Assembly: GCF_016775155.1 (NCBI RefSeq)
Contig: NZ_JAEUGD010000031.1
Coordinates: forward strand, 1-64,000
Direction of reading: 5' to 3'
From: Fulvivirga marina
Lineage (GTDB): Bacteria; Bacteroidota; Bacteroidia; Cytophagales; Cyclobacteriaceae
DNA length: 64,000 nucleotides
A program made the translations under genes and the position numbers. Shown piece by piece: positions 9,184-18,657 of this stretch; position 1 is the stretch's first letter, and each line of letters starts with the position of its first letter. The notes beneath the pieces are model-generated. The model searched no databases. It saw only the letters and a list, made by a program, of their open reading frames with translations, and was not told where the DNA came from.

Positions 9184-10596
9184 TTAATTCGGAATACTTT
9201 CAAGCACATCTCTAACCTCTAAACACACATCCTTCCATTCATCTCTATTTCTTTTGGTTCGTCTATAGTTAACCGTATAAATAAACCCAAGAATAGCTGC
9301 TATAATAAGTAAAATACCCAATGATAGCGCAATGTTGCTAATGAGTTCCCTTTGCTCTACCTCTGCCTTTTTTTCTTTGATCTGGTTATCCAACTCTATT
9401 GAAAGCCCAAGAGCTGCCTGAAGAGATTTGAAGTTTGCCTTTTCTAAAAGTTCTTCTTCCAACGAATCCTGCATACCATCAATACTAAATGCGGTTTCAT
9501 ATTTTGCAACACCTACTGGCTTCCCTGAATTTTGCAAAAACTTGTATGATACTCTGATTAGATCAATAGTCTCCTGAAGCGATTCATTGATAACATCTTT
9601 GTCAGCCACATCTATGGCTTTCTCAAGATAAACAGTGGCCTGCTGGTGATCCCCCTGCACTTGAAACAGCTCAGCAGTCATGTTGTGAATATCTACCAAA
9701 ACCAGATTATCTTTAATATATGAAGATAGTTCCAACGATTTTTCGAGCCACCGTTGTGCTTCTGAATAATTTCCCTGATCCATATAGGCCTCACCTATAT
9801 TAGCATAAGCAATTGCTTGTTTTTCCTCAACTTTTTCACCAGTACCCAAATATTCCAGTGACAGTTGATAATTATGAATAGCAGCCTTATAGTCTGTTTG
9901 TAGATATTTAACTGTTCCTATCTGGTTGTAAATACGGTTAAAATAATAATCCTGCTTATCCTCAATGGTTCCGGCAAGTTCTAATGCTTTTTGAAAAAAG
10001 CGCTCTGCTTTATTAAAATCAGGGTCTTTTTTAAAGAAGTTACAAATACCAAGATTAAGTGTTGCAATAATCTGTCTGGTAGGATCTCCTGAATTCAAAT
10101 GAGTCTGGTACGCTTTATAAAAAAACTTTTCTGCATATTCATAATTCCCTGTTGTTGCAAATATATCCCCCAGGTTGGACAAGGCGCTGGCTGCCAACTT
10201 TACTTCATTAATTTTATCAAAAGAGCTTATTGACGTTAAATAATAATCAACTGCTTTAACATAATCGCTATTCCTACTATTTATCAATGCTCTACCAAAA
10301 TTAGCTTTACCCAGAAGTAGATCATTTTCCAATTCAACTGCTAGATCCGCCTGTTTGTCCAAATATGAAAGTGCCAAATCTTCATTGGTAGCCCTACTTT
10401 GTTTGTAAAGAGCCCAATATATCTCCAATTTAAAGCTATTATCTTCTGTTGATTCCAACAAGGTCACAAGTTCTGCAGAGTTTTCCGGTAGAGGCTGAGG
10501 TTTGGGGGCAACTTCTTTATCCTCACAAGCCAGCAAGCTTATAAAAAGCAGGGCATAAATTAACGGGTATTTAATTTTCAATATTTCAACAAGCAT
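9184..10596 (-). CDS. TPR lipoprotein with C-terminal membrane helix
   Basis: A 470-residue protein with a lipoprotein signal (ALLFISLLAC, lipid-bearing Cys24). Residues ~60-350 hold about seven tetratricopeptide repeats (for example ALSNLGDIFATTGNYEYAEK and AYANIGEAYMDQGNYSEAQR). A membrane helix lies at ~418-442, followed by a short basic tail. The layout matches the sensor part of Bacteroidota TPR histidine kinases or TPR-LuxR regulators, but no kinase or DNA-binding domain follows. It may pass a signal to a separate partner. A lipid anchor plus a second helix is an odd topology. The sequence just after the lipid Cys resembles that of the small lipoprotein encoded upstream. Confidence 0.85.
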   Translation of the reverse strand: MLVEILKIKYPLIYALLFISLLACEDKEVAPKPQPLPENSAELVTLLESTEDNSFKLEIYWALYKQSRATNEDLALSYLDKQADLAVELENDLLLGKANFGRALINSRNSDYVKAVDYYLTSISSFDKINEVKLAASALSNLGDIFATTGNYEYAEKFFYKAYQTHLNSGDPTRQIIATLNLGICNFFKKDPDFNKAERFFQKALELAGTIEDKQDYYFNRIYNQIGTVKYLQTDYKAAIHNYQLSLEYLGTGEKVEEKQAIAYANIGEAYMDQGNYSEAQRWLEKSLELSSYIKDNLVLVDIHNMTAELFQVQGDHQQATVYLEKAIDVADKDVINESLQETIDLIRVSYKFLQNSGKPVGVAKYETAFSIDGMQDSLEEELLEKANFKSLQAALGLSIELDNQIKEKKAEVEQRELISNIALSLGILLIIAAILGFIYTVNYRRTKRNRDEWKDVCLEVRDVLESIPN

Positions 10597-10632
10597 GAGT
10601 AGGTTGATTAGGTTCTAGCCTCTCAAAGGTGC

Positions 10633-10640
10633 CAAATTTA
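10633..10640 (-). promoter_or_regulatory. Promoter -7 box for the TPR lipoprotein gene
   Basis: TAAATTTG on the minus strand matches the Bacteroidota -7 consensus TAnnTTTG and lies 36 bases before the ATG at 10596. A TTG about 17 bases further upstream could serve as the -33 element. Confidence 0.5.
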
Positions 10641-10707
10641 TCATCGAATATAAACACCAATCTAGGCAAATCCTTACATCGTTAAGTTAAACATAAAAAA
10701 ACATCGT

Positions 10708-10869
10708 TCAGTTTATGTCGTCTTTTTCAGTGCCGTTCCCAGTGGCATATTGAGATTCACTCCCCTCTAAAGGTTGCGGGACCACTTCTTCTGACTCATC
10801 AGTACAAGCTGAGAATCCTAGGCCAGTGAAAGTTACAGCAAAAATGATCAGTAAATTTCTAAGTCTCAT
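10708..10869 (-). CDS. Small lipoprotein, 53 residues
   Basis: A short gene with ATG at 10869 and TGA at 10708-10710. The product starts MRLRNLLIIFAVTFTGLGFS, then the lipobox Cys22 and TDESEEVVPQPLEGSES, ending GTEKDDIN. The mature peptide would be only ~32 residues, acidic and lipid-anchored. Its region after the Cys (C-T-D-E, EEVVPQPLE) resembles that of the TPR lipoprotein downstream (C-E-D-K, EVAPKPQPLPE). A TATTTTTG box sits 25 bases upstream. It may partner or compete with the TPR lipoprotein; this is inference. The lipobox and the promoter make a chance frame unlikely. Confidence 0.65.
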   Translation of the reverse strand: MRLRNLLIIFAVTFTGLGFSACTDESEEVVPQPLEGSESQYATGNGTEKDDIN

Positions 10870-10894
10870 AGTGATTGTGTTTTATTAATTAAAG

Positions 10895-10902
10895 CAAAAA
10901 TA
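10895..10902 (-). promoter_or_regulatory. Promoter -7 box for the small lipoprotein gene
   Basis: TATTTTTG on the minus strand fits TAnnTTTG and lies 25 bases before the ATG at 10869. No clear -33 element was seen. Confidence 0.45.
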
Positions 10903-11270
10903 AACGGAATATTGTTTAGATAATAAATGTTTATGTCCTCCAAAGCACCTCTGTAAAGTCTTAATAGTAGTTATACCGTTTAACTGAATAAAACCATTAA
11001 GCACTGAGTTGATCAGGAAAGCAAAGCACAATATGAGAAAAAAATGTCGTAAGATGAAGTTCTGCAGGCCCAAAAAGAGTCAAAAAATCGCAATTACCCA
11101 ACAAAACTTACATCAAAAGTACCCTTTCATAAAATCAGAACGATCAATTTATTAAGAAATAATAATATTCTGAACCAGAGATTTTAGAGGTAATGGTGAT
11201 TTTTCACGACATTCCAATAAAGTTAATTTATTTTTCAAAGCCATATAAAAAGTGGCTTAAAACATTATAA
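10903..11270. other. Intergenic region without a recognised gene
   Basis: AT-rich sequence between the small lipoprotein promoter and the second MITE-like repeat. I see no credible coding region, RNA or strong hairpin. It may contain upstream promoter elements of the lipoprotein gene. Confidence 0.4.
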
Positions 11271-11397
11271 AGACCGTCTAAAAGGTTATTTTCTACCTTC
11301 ATTCTGAGCTTGTTACGGAATCTCCTTATTAGCTCAGGGTATTTCACGCGACCCTAAATCAAGTTTGGAATGACTAATGACACATTTTAGACGGCCT
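11271..11397. repeat. MITE-like element (copy 2)
   Basis: The ends at 11271-11283 and 11385-11397 are inverted copies (AGACCGTCTAAAA against AGGCCGTCTAAAA, 12 of 13). Read outward the right end is AAGAGGCCGTCTAAAA, sharing the AGAGGC(C/T)GT start with copy 1 at 7885-8008, and the length (127 bp) is nearly the same. The interior has TTCATTCTGAGCTTGTTAC and TTGGAATGAC, typical of short interspersed Bacteroidota repeats. It lies just behind the aminopeptidase gene. Confidence 0.65.
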
Positions 11398-11416
11398 CTT
11401 AACCTTTATAATAAGG

Positions 11417-12832
11417 TTATACCTTGGCGATAACTTGTTCGCTATTTACAGCTTCAGTTCGAACAGCTTCAACTTCTTCAGAAGACCTTACCAAGGGCTT
11501 ACCTAAAAGGTCACTCCCCTCATCCGTGATCACATAATCATCCTCAACACGAATGCCTCCGAAATCTCTGTAGCTCTCAAGCTCCTGATAGTTAATAAAC
11601 TCCTCAAACTTATTATCAGCCTTATACATATCAATCAGCTCCGGAATAATATAAATACCGGGCTCAATGGTAACTACATAGCCTTTCTCAACTGCTTTAC
11701 CCAGCCTCAAAGACTTCAGACCAAACTCTTTACTCTTCACCAAAGTATCTGTATACCCAATATACTGCTCTCCGAAGTTTTCCATATCATGAACATCAAG
11801 TCCCATCATGTGACCTAGTCCGCATTGGAAGAACATAGTATGTGCACCGGCGTTCACTGCTTCATCAGCATTACCTTTCATAATACCCACTTCTGTCAAC
11901 CCCTCAACTAATTTTTTGGCCGCCAGCAGGTGAATGTCTTTAAACACTGCTCCTGGCTTTAAAGCATCAACTGCCGCAGAATGAGACTTGTGTACGATAT
12001 CATACAATGCTTTTTGCCTGGTATCAAAACTCCCTCCTACCGGGAAGGTTCTTGTCATATCTCCCGCATAATTCCTTGGAGATTCGGTACCTCCGTCGAA
12101 AAGAAGCATATCACCTTCTTTAAGCGTGTTGCCATAATAATGATTGTGCAGAATGCTACCATTGATGGTCATAATTGGCGGAAAGGAAAGATGCACATTA
12201 TTTTCTGCAGCTGTTCTCACGGCCACCCCAACAAGCTCATGTTCCTTCAGGCCAGGTCTTGCGGCTTTCATTACAGCCAAATGCATTTCACTGGTGATAG
12301 TTACTGCTTTATTGATCTCTTCCAGCTCTTCCGCTGATTTAATGGATCGCTGCTGCGCTATAGCTTTGATCAGCTCAACAGAATATGCTGATGAAGCTTC
12401 CTCAACACTTTTTCCAGTCCAGCTACTCAGCTTCACTGCATGTTCGGGTCTATATGGAGGAAGGTACAATGTTGAAGCGTTTATATGCTCGGCTATACGT
12501 GATGTAGGGAGCACGTCAGTAGCAGCAACTTTTTCAGCAAGTTCTGCCAAAGATGGCTGTGGCCCTGTCCAGACTATATCATCGATACTTAATTCATTAC
12601 CGAAAATAATGTCCCTGTCATTGTCAATATCAATTAGCGCACAAAGCCCTGGCAGGTTTAGTCCGAAGTAATACAGAAATGTACTATCCTGACGGAAAGG
12701 ATACCAGTTATCCTTAAAATTGATACTGCTCTCTTCGTTACCGAGTATCAACACCACACCTTTGCCCAATTTTTTCTTCAGGCCATCGCGGCGCTCTTTA
12801 TACGTTTGTGATGCAAATAGATTTATTTCCAT
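11417..12832 (-). CDS. pepP: Xaa-Pro aminopeptidase (M24B family)
   Basis: A 471-residue cytoplasmic metallopeptidase that releases the N-terminal residue from peptides with proline in second position. The N-terminal creatinase-like domain covers ~1-170 and the pita-bread catalytic domain ~175-460. The five metal ligands are visible: Asp in FDGGTES (~245), Asp in GDMTRTF (~257), His in GLGHMMGLDVHD (~341), Glu in TIEPGIY (~389) and Glu in GGIRVEDD (~428). The length fits the family. It heads a minus-strand run with a YCF48-like protein and dipeptidyl peptidase IV, which together would process proline-rich peptides. A short hairpin (AACCTT/AAGGTT, 11401-11418) overlaps its stop codon. Confidence 0.93.
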   Translation of the reverse strand: MEINLFASQTYKERRDGLKKKLGKGVVLILGNEESSINFKDNWYPFRQDSTFLYYFGLNLPGLCALIDIDNDRDIIFGNELSIDDIVWTGPQPSLAELAEKVAATDVLPTSRIAEHINASTLYLPPYRPEHAVKLSSWTGKSVEEASSAYSVELIKAIAQQRSIKSAEELEEINKAVTITSEMHLAVMKAARPGLKEHELVGVAVRTAAENNVHLSFPPIMTINGSILHNHYYGNTLKEGDMLLFDGGTESPRNYAGDMTRTFPVGGSFDTRQKALYDIVHKSHSAAVDALKPGAVFKDIHLLAAKKLVEGLTEVGIMKGNADEAVNAGAHTMFFQCGLGHMMGLDVHDMENFGEQYIGYTDTLVKSKEFGLKSLRLGKAVEKGYVVTIEPGIYIIPELIDMYKADNKFEEFINYQELESYRDFGGIRVEDDYVITDEGSDLLGKPLVRSSEEVEAVRTEAVNSEQVIAKV

Positions 12833-12845
12833 AATAAAAACTTAT

Positions 12846-13853
12846 TTATTTATCAATAATCATTTTCCCAATTCTTCCTCCTGAACCCGCAGCCCAAACT
12901 ACACCATGTGTTGCGACATCTAAGGTATGAAATCCCTGACCATTTATCTTCATCCAACTATGACCTTTATCTAAAGAATATTCGGAACCTGACGGGCCAG
13001 ACACAAGAATTACATCATTTACAAACCGTATAGCAGATCTAAAAGGCAGCTTTTGCCCTTTGTAAACAGTCCAACTATTGCCTTTATCCTGTGAGTATAT
13101 CACATTTTTATCACCAGGGATTGCCTCATCAGTATAATCACCTCCTACCGCCACACCCATGCCCGTATCAGAAAATGCCATGGAAAATATCCCCTGCGAC
13201 GCAGCTCCTTGTAGTATGGGTGAACCTGTAACCACCCAGAAGACTCCCCTATCAGCAGAATGGAATATACGGGCGACTGAGCCTCCCGTGCCCACCCACA
13301 CGTGATCACCCAGCACTGTAATATGACTACCACTGGCAGCAAAACCATATTCACCTGCTACAATTTCAGGAAGATCTGTTACTCGCTGCCATGACTCTCC
13401 ACCATCTTTTGTGGTCATAATAAATAGCTTACCTTCTACAGGATCTCCGGTTAATATACCTTCCTGGTCATTCCAAAAAGCTATTCCGTTAAAAAATCCT
13501 TTGGGGTATTCATTCTCCAAAACAACTCTCCAGGTAGCTCCTCCGTCAGTTGTTTTATAGATTTTAGATTTGTCTCCTTCTCCCGCACTCATTACAATTG
13601 CCGTATCCGGTCCAAAGGCCTGAATGTCACGAAATTCAGCATCAGGAACATCTACCAGATCAAAGTACTTCCAGCTGCTGCCACCATCTATCGTTTTAGC
13701 CAGCACACTGTTGCTCCCACCAACCCAGCATACTTTTTCATCTACAGCCGCTATACCTCGAAGTGAAGTATCTTTGTCGAGATTATACAGCTGCCACGAC
13801 AACCCTGTAGTGCTACTTAACACCAAGGTCAACACAAGTTGAAAATAACTCAT
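12846..13853 (-). CDS. YCF48/BNR-like beta-propeller protein
   Basis: A 335-residue protein with repeated Asp-box type motifs (TIDGGSSWKYF, TTDGGATWRVV, TKDGGESWQRV, SQDKGNSWTVY, SLDKGHSWMKI), which form a BNR or YCF48-like beta propeller, as in photosystem assembly factors and many secreted Bacteroidota proteins. A hydrophobic N-terminus (FQLVLTLVLSSTTGLS) suggests export, though the signal peptide is short. It starts 3 bases after the DPP IV gene and ends 13 bases before pepP, so the three are probably one operon. The propeller likely binds protein or polysaccharide; no catalytic sialidase residues were identified. Confidence 0.75.
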   Translation of the reverse strand: MSYFQLVLTLVLSSTTGLSWQLYNLDKDTSLRGIAAVDEKVCWVGGSNSVLAKTIDGGSSWKYFDLVDVPDAEFRDIQAFGPDTAIVMSAGEGDKSKIYKTTDGGATWRVVLENEYPKGFFNGIAFWNDQEGILTGDPVEGKLFIMTTKDGGESWQRVTDLPEIVAGEYGFAASGSHITVLGDHVWVGTGGSVARIFHSADRGVFWVVTGSPILQGAASQGIFSMAFSDTGMGVAVGGDYTDEAIPGDKNVIYSQDKGNSWTVYKGQKLPFRSAIRFVNDVILVSGPSGSEYSLDKGHSWMKINGQGFHTLDVATHGVVWAAGSGGRIGKMIIDK

Positions 13854-13856
13854 AAT

Positions 13857-16112
13857 TTATTGAGGACCAGCTGGCAAATGTGCTTTCAAATAATGAGTGA
13901 GTGTTTCCCGTAAATGTCTGGAGGTATTCTCCCCTTCGTAAATACCATGTGAACGGTTAGGATAAGACATCAAAGAGAATAATTTATTATACTTGATTAG
14001 TTCATTGATCAACATTTCTGCATGCTGGTAATGCACATTATCATCACCTGTACCATGCACCAGCAGCAAATCACCTTTCAGATTTTTAGCAAAATTGATA
14101 GGTGATCCTTTTTCGTATCCTTCAGGGTTTTCAGAAGGTATCCCTGAATAGCGCTCCTGATATATATTGTCATATAATAACTGGTTGGTTACCGGTGCTA
14201 CAGACATACCCATTTTATAAAGGTCAGGATATCTGAACAGAGCATTCAGGGTCATGGCCCCTCCTCCACTCCAGCCCCATATACCTATACGATCCGGATC
14301 AACGAATTTGTAGTTTCCAATAATATTTTTAACCGCAGCGGCCTGATCAGCCGATGACAACACCCCGATCTGACCATATACACATTTTCTAAACTCCCTG
14401 CCTTTGGGCCCGGGAGTACCACGATTATCTACGCTCATCACTATATAACCCTGCTGTGTCAGCATTAAATGCCACAAGTAGGTAGAACCTCCCCAACTAT
14501 CCAGTACTGTCTGACTCCACGGCTCACCATAAACATGAAAGAGTACGGGATACTTCTTGGAAGGGTCAAAATCTACAGGTTTGATCATATAGGCATCCAA
14601 AGAAACCCCCTCACCATTGTCGACGGTAAAAAACTCTACGGGCTGCTTATCAAGTGCATCCAGTTTCGTCTTAAGCTCTTCATTCGTGATCATGGTACGG
14701 ATAACCTTATGATCAGGGAGTGAAACAAGGCTTGTCACCGGAGGTACACCTGCCCTGGAATAGGTATGCACTGCATATTTGCCATTAGGCGCTATGTCAT
14801 AATTATGGGTGCCTGCCTGAGAATCAGGTGATACCTTTTGCTGTTTCGATTTGCCTGACAGCTTTGTTCTATACAAGTAGCGCTGGGTAGGGTTGGTTGG
14901 TGAGGCCATATAGTAAAGCCAGCCACCTTTTTCATCTATGAGTTTGATTTCTATCATATCCTGCCCTTCCGGTGTAATGCGCTGTTCGGTTTTACCGTCT
15001 GCAGAAATAGTATAAGCAGTTTTCCAGCCGCTCTTCTCGCTTACCCATGTAAACTCTTTTCCTTTGTTCAAGTATTGGAAGTCATTAACCACTTCAAGCC
15101 AGGCCGTCTCTTTATCTTCATAGATAACTTTTGTAATCCCCATTTTTACATCTGCCTTGGTCACTCTGTTATGATTTTGAGCTCTGTTCAGATGTTGCAT
15201 CAGAATAGACTCAGAGTCAGGGGTCCAGATCATGCGTGGAATATAATTTTGCCTGGGGTCCCCTGGCATATGCATCCAGGTAGTCGGCCCACCAGAAGCG
15301 CTAACAACACCTACTTTGCATTCAGAAGGGGTCTCTCCTGCTTTAGGGTATTGAACAGGTATAATATGAGAGTAGACCGAATCAGTATTATTGATCATGT
15401 AAAAGTTCCGAATAGCAGTGGCATCGATACGCCAATATGCTATTGACCTGCTATCAGGACTCCACTTAAAACCATCTCTACAACTAAACTCTTCTTCATA
15501 AGCCCAGTCAAAGGTTCCGTTAATAATCCTTTCACTACCATCAGAGGTTAGCTGAACAATATCATTGGCTCCCAGTGATTCTACATAAATATTGTGCTCT
15601 CTAACGTACGCTACTTTCTGTCCGTCAGGTGAAAACTTTGCAAACATCAGCGTAGAAGGTTTTGCTTCGCTACCTCCCAACTGCCGAAGGGTTTTCTTTT
15701 GGGTATCATACACCCAGTAATCTCCCTTGGTGTTGTATCTCCATACTCTTTGAGAATTGGTGAAGATCAACAGTTTGGTTTTATCGGGCGACCAATAATA
15801 ATTCTCAATAAAAACAGGGTCATTTTTACCCTCAGGAATAAGGACTGACGCTGATATAAGGATGGCTTTCTCTCCATTAGCTGTATTATATTTCACCAGA
15901 TCACGAGCTACAGGATGAGAAGCTGACTTTTCCAACCTGATGTAACTCTCCCCTTCGTCAAACCAGCGTATGGGACCGAGCCATTCAGGGCTAAATTCAT
16001 ATTTTGTAAATATCCGGTCCAGATCAAGCCTGGACTGAGACTGAACGGATAAAGGTAAAGTAATGGCTATTAGCAGGGTAGCCATACTAGCAATGTTTCT
16101 GAAACGTGACAT
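13857..16112 (-). CDS. Dipeptidyl peptidase IV (S9B)
   Basis: A 751-residue exported serine peptidase that cleaves X-Pro or X-Ala dipeptides from peptide N-termini. A signal peptide lies at residues 1-25 (LLIAITLPLSVQSQS). The N-terminal eight-bladed propeller carries the EE motif in WAYEEEFSCRDGF, which anchors the substrate N-terminus. The alpha/beta hydrolase domain has the nucleophile Ser ~615 in GWSGGGAM, Asp ~690 in HGTGDDNVH and His ~722 in NRSHGIYEG. The length is typical. It works naturally with the Xaa-Pro aminopeptidase in the same run. The periplasmic location follows from the signal peptide. Confidence 0.93.
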   Translation of the reverse strand: MSRFRNIASMATLLIAITLPLSVQSQSRLDLDRIFTKYEFSPEWLGPIRWFDEGESYIRLEKSASHPVARDLVKYNTANGEKAILISASVLIPEGKNDPVFIENYYWSPDKTKLLIFTNSQRVWRYNTKGDYWVYDTQKKTLRQLGGSEAKPSTLMFAKFSPDGQKVAYVREHNIYVESLGANDIVQLTSDGSERIINGTFDWAYEEEFSCRDGFKWSPDSRSIAYWRIDATAIRNFYMINNTDSVYSHIIPVQYPKAGETPSECKVGVVSASGGPTTWMHMPGDPRQNYIPRMIWTPDSESILMQHLNRAQNHNRVTKADVKMGITKVIYEDKETAWLEVVNDFQYLNKGKEFTWVSEKSGWKTAYTISADGKTEQRITPEGQDMIEIKLIDEKGGWLYYMASPTNPTQRYLYRTKLSGKSKQQKVSPDSQAGTHNYDIAPNGKYAVHTYSRAGVPPVTSLVSLPDHKVIRTMITNEELKTKLDALDKQPVEFFTVDNGEGVSLDAYMIKPVDFDPSKKYPVLFHVYGEPWSQTVLDSWGGSTYLWHLMLTQQGYIVMSVDNRGTPGPKGREFRKCVYGQIGVLSSADQAAAVKNIIGNYKFVDPDRIGIWGWSGGGAMTLNALFRYPDLYKMGMSVAPVTNQLLYDNIYQERYSGIPSENPEGYEKGSPINFAKNLKGDLLLVHGTGDDNVHYQHAEMLINELIKYNKLFSLMSYPNRSHGIYEGENTSRHLRETLTHYLKAHLPAGPQ

Positions 16113-16132
16113 TAAATTTGTAAATTGGTTTG

Positions 16133-18469
16133 TTATAAAGACTCAAACTCTTCCTGTGTCAGTACGTTACTGTACTGGTCAGTATTTGCATCGCGGGTTA
16201 TCACACTTACGTACCGGACTTCTCCATGTGAATCCCTTATTGGGTTCATATAGTAGAACCTATAGTTTTCGCTATCCTTGAGCTGACTTTTAATGGCAAA
16301 CTGAAGCCGCTCTCCACCAAGTACTTTCTCATAATGTTTTTCCCACAGGCCTCTGTGGCTTCCCAATTTCTCCAAAAGGTTATCACCCACACTCATCTCA
16401 AATTGAGTACCCTGGTATCGTTTCTCTAACACATCATTGATCAGCACAATGTTATAATGACTGTCAAACACCAAAACGGAGTCCCCTGCCTGGTTAAGGA
16501 GTACTTCCATAAGCATTTGGTTTTGTTCTACTAGTTTTTGAGTACGCTTCATCTCCTCCTGAGTAGCCTCCATTTCTTCCATATTTTGGCGCATCTCTTC
16601 TTCCTGTGCACGTAGTTCTTCCGACTGCTGTTGAGACTGCTCTAGTAACACTCTCGTACGCTGGTTTGTTTTTAGTGTAGAAACCGTTGAGGCCAGGCTT
16701 TCTGCAAGCTTCTCAACAAACTCTATTTTATACTCGGGTACCACTTCAAAAGACGCAAACTCCATTACACCAAGCACTTCCTCTTCCAGTTTAACAGGAA
16801 CGAGAAATACATGCGTAGGTGGTGCCACACCCAACCCGGAAGTAATATGGATATAATCCTCAGGAAGCTCTGTTAGCGAAATTCGTTGTTTTTCTTTATA
16901 GCATTGTCCAACCAACCCTTCATCCAACTCTACTCTTTTCTCAATAAATTTCTTTCTTTCATAGGCATATGCAGCCACCAGTTCCAAATAAGTTCTATCT
17001 TCTTCATCATTGTCTATAACAAAAAGGCCAGCCTGGTTTACCCCGATATACTTGACCATTTCGCTAACAACTTTAATGTAGAACTCTTCCATTTCCCCTT
17101 CATTCAACCTCAGTATCTCTGTAAATTTTGCCAATCCACGGTTGATCCAACTGCGACGTTCGTCCTCTTTTTTAGACTCTTTGAGGCTTTCCCTCATAGA
17201 TATTAGCGACTTTCCTAAAATATCCTGATCTCCTGCTACTTCATGTGCCAGATCTAAATTACCTGATCCTATGCTTTTAGCAAACTCCACCTTGTTATTC
17301 AGGTCATCTATTAACGCATTAGCAGAAATGCTTATTTCTCCTACTTCATCATCAGTAGGGTTGGATACTTTTTTTGAAAGGTCAATATCTCCCTGGGCTA
17401 TTTCCTTAATTAAGGCATTAACTCTGTTTAGAGGCTTGGTTATATTATTGGATATTTTCCAGAGCACAAGAGCTATTATTGTAATACCCAAAATTGCTAT
17501 CAACAGAGACCTTAACATACTGCTATTCACCTCTGTCAGGATTACATCTCTAGGCACTACTATACCAATAGCCCACGGATAATAAGAATTCCCCAACTCT
17601 ATAGGGGCAAGTGCCAAAAGATAAACCTCTCCGGAATCCGATATCCTGGTATCAACCATAAAAGATTGGCCCTGACTTACTTTTGCATCCAGTTCGTGCA
17701 GATCAACAATTTCAGGCAAGATCATTTCATCCATTTTCTTACCTATTAACTCTTTATTTGGGTGAGACACAAAAGTGCCGTTATTAGAGATAAGGAATAT
17801 CTGTGATTGGTCGAAGGGCTTAAAGTCAGAAACATACTGGAAGTGCTCCAAAGAAATATCCACACCCCCAACACCACCAAACTCTCCGTCAATAAGAATA
17901 GGGGCACATATTGAAGTTCCAAAAACGTCGTTGCGCTCATCCCCGGCGTCACTATATTTTGTATAGTAGTACGGATCATTCACCTCTTCACGTTTTTCCA
18001 ACTTTAACCTCAAATAACTACTACCTCTCAAATCTCCCTGAAGGTTTGCCGAATCAATCGCTGGCGGTCCCTGATGGTAAAAAGTATAACGTTTCCTGCC
18101 ATAGCCCAGATTCCAGGTTGGCTCAAAATGATTAAGTTCTATGCTCAGCCAGGCACTGTGGTAGCTATCTTCGCCCTCAACAATACCTGAAAGCATTCCT
18201 TTGATAAAGTTTTCCCTGGCAGCCCCTGATGAATCCTTATAAACAGCCGTAGCATTGGCAATAGCCCGCGACAACCCAATATCTTCATTCATTCTTGCCT
18301 TCACCTCATTAGCTACTTCTTCTACATAACTGAATGCCAACTTCTCATTATCCTCGATGGCCTGTTGTCTAAGACTAAAAATGATATATCCGATACAAAC
18401 AAGAAAAATCACCGTCACTACCGGCATGATTTGCAGCAGTAGTTTGTACTTCAGTCCTCTTAATTTCAC
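16133..18469 (-). CDS. Cache-HAMP-GAF-PAS membrane receptor without output domain
   Basis: A 778-residue sensory protein. TM1 is at ~11-33, followed by an extracytoplasmic double-Cache domain (~40-300, with VFGTSICAPIL and GGVGGVDISLEHF), TM2 at ~315-338 (SLLIAILGITIIALVLW) and HAMP at ~335-390. A GAF domain covers ~445-595, a glutamate/glutamine-rich coiled coil (SEELRAQEEEMRQNMEEM) ~605-655 and a PAS domain ~655-765. No histidine kinase, GGDEF, EAL, phosphatase or methyl-accepting signalling tip follows. It may signal through protein contact with a separate regulator. It lies 20 bases upstream of DPP IV on the same strand. Confidence 0.87.
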   Translation of the reverse strand: MKLRGLKYKLLLQIMPVVTVIFLVCIGYIIFSLRQQAIEDNEKLAFSYVEEVANEVKARMNEDIGLSRAIANATAVYKDSSGAARENFIKGMLSGIVEGEDSYHSAWLSIELNHFEPTWNLGYGRKRYTFYHQGPPAIDSANLQGDLRGSSYLRLKLEKREEVNDPYYYTKYSDAGDERNDVFGTSICAPILIDGEFGGVGGVDISLEHFQYVSDFKPFDQSQIFLISNNGTFVSHPNKELIGKKMDEMILPEIVDLHELDAKVSQGQSFMVDTRISDSGEVYLLALAPIELGNSYYPWAIGIVVPRDVILTEVNSSMLRSLLIAILGITIIALVLWKISNNITKPLNRVNALIKEIAQGDIDLSKKVSNPTDDEVGEISISANALIDDLNNKVEFAKSIGSGNLDLAHEVAGDQDILGKSLISMRESLKESKKEDERRSWINRGLAKFTEILRLNEGEMEEFYIKVVSEMVKYIGVNQAGLFVIDNDEEDRTYLELVAAYAYERKKFIEKRVELDEGLVGQCYKEKQRISLTELPEDYIHITSGLGVAPPTHVFLVPVKLEEEVLGVMEFASFEVVPEYKIEFVEKLAESLASTVSTLKTNQRTRVLLEQSQQQSEELRAQEEEMRQNMEEMEATQEEMKRTQKLVEQNQMLMEVLLNQAGDSVLVFDSHYNIVLINDVLEKRYQGTQFEMSVGDNLLEKLGSHRGLWEKHYEKVLGGERLQFAIKSQLKDSENYRFYYMNPIRDSHGEVRYVSVITRDANTDQYSNVLTQEEFESL

Positions 18470-18657
18470 TTGGTATTAATTCTTTTAATCAGAAAATATG
18501 GTAATATAACTCTCAACAAGATACATTCAAAACTATTTGCATTTTTCATTATGAAGTTCAGTTGCATTGTGCTAAAGGAGTGAAAGTAAAAGTCTTCCAT
18601 CCTAATTTCACAGCGAATGAAGGTCGAATTTATTGAAATATTTTATGAAGGGACGGG

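Noticed and set aside
10885-11073. 62-residue hydrophobic frame on the minus strand
   Set aside because: It overlaps the promoter of the small lipoprotein and lacks a signal or conserved pattern.
12144-12671. 175-residue frame opposite pepP
   Set aside because: It is antisense to a gene with all five metal ligands; the composition is that of a shadow.
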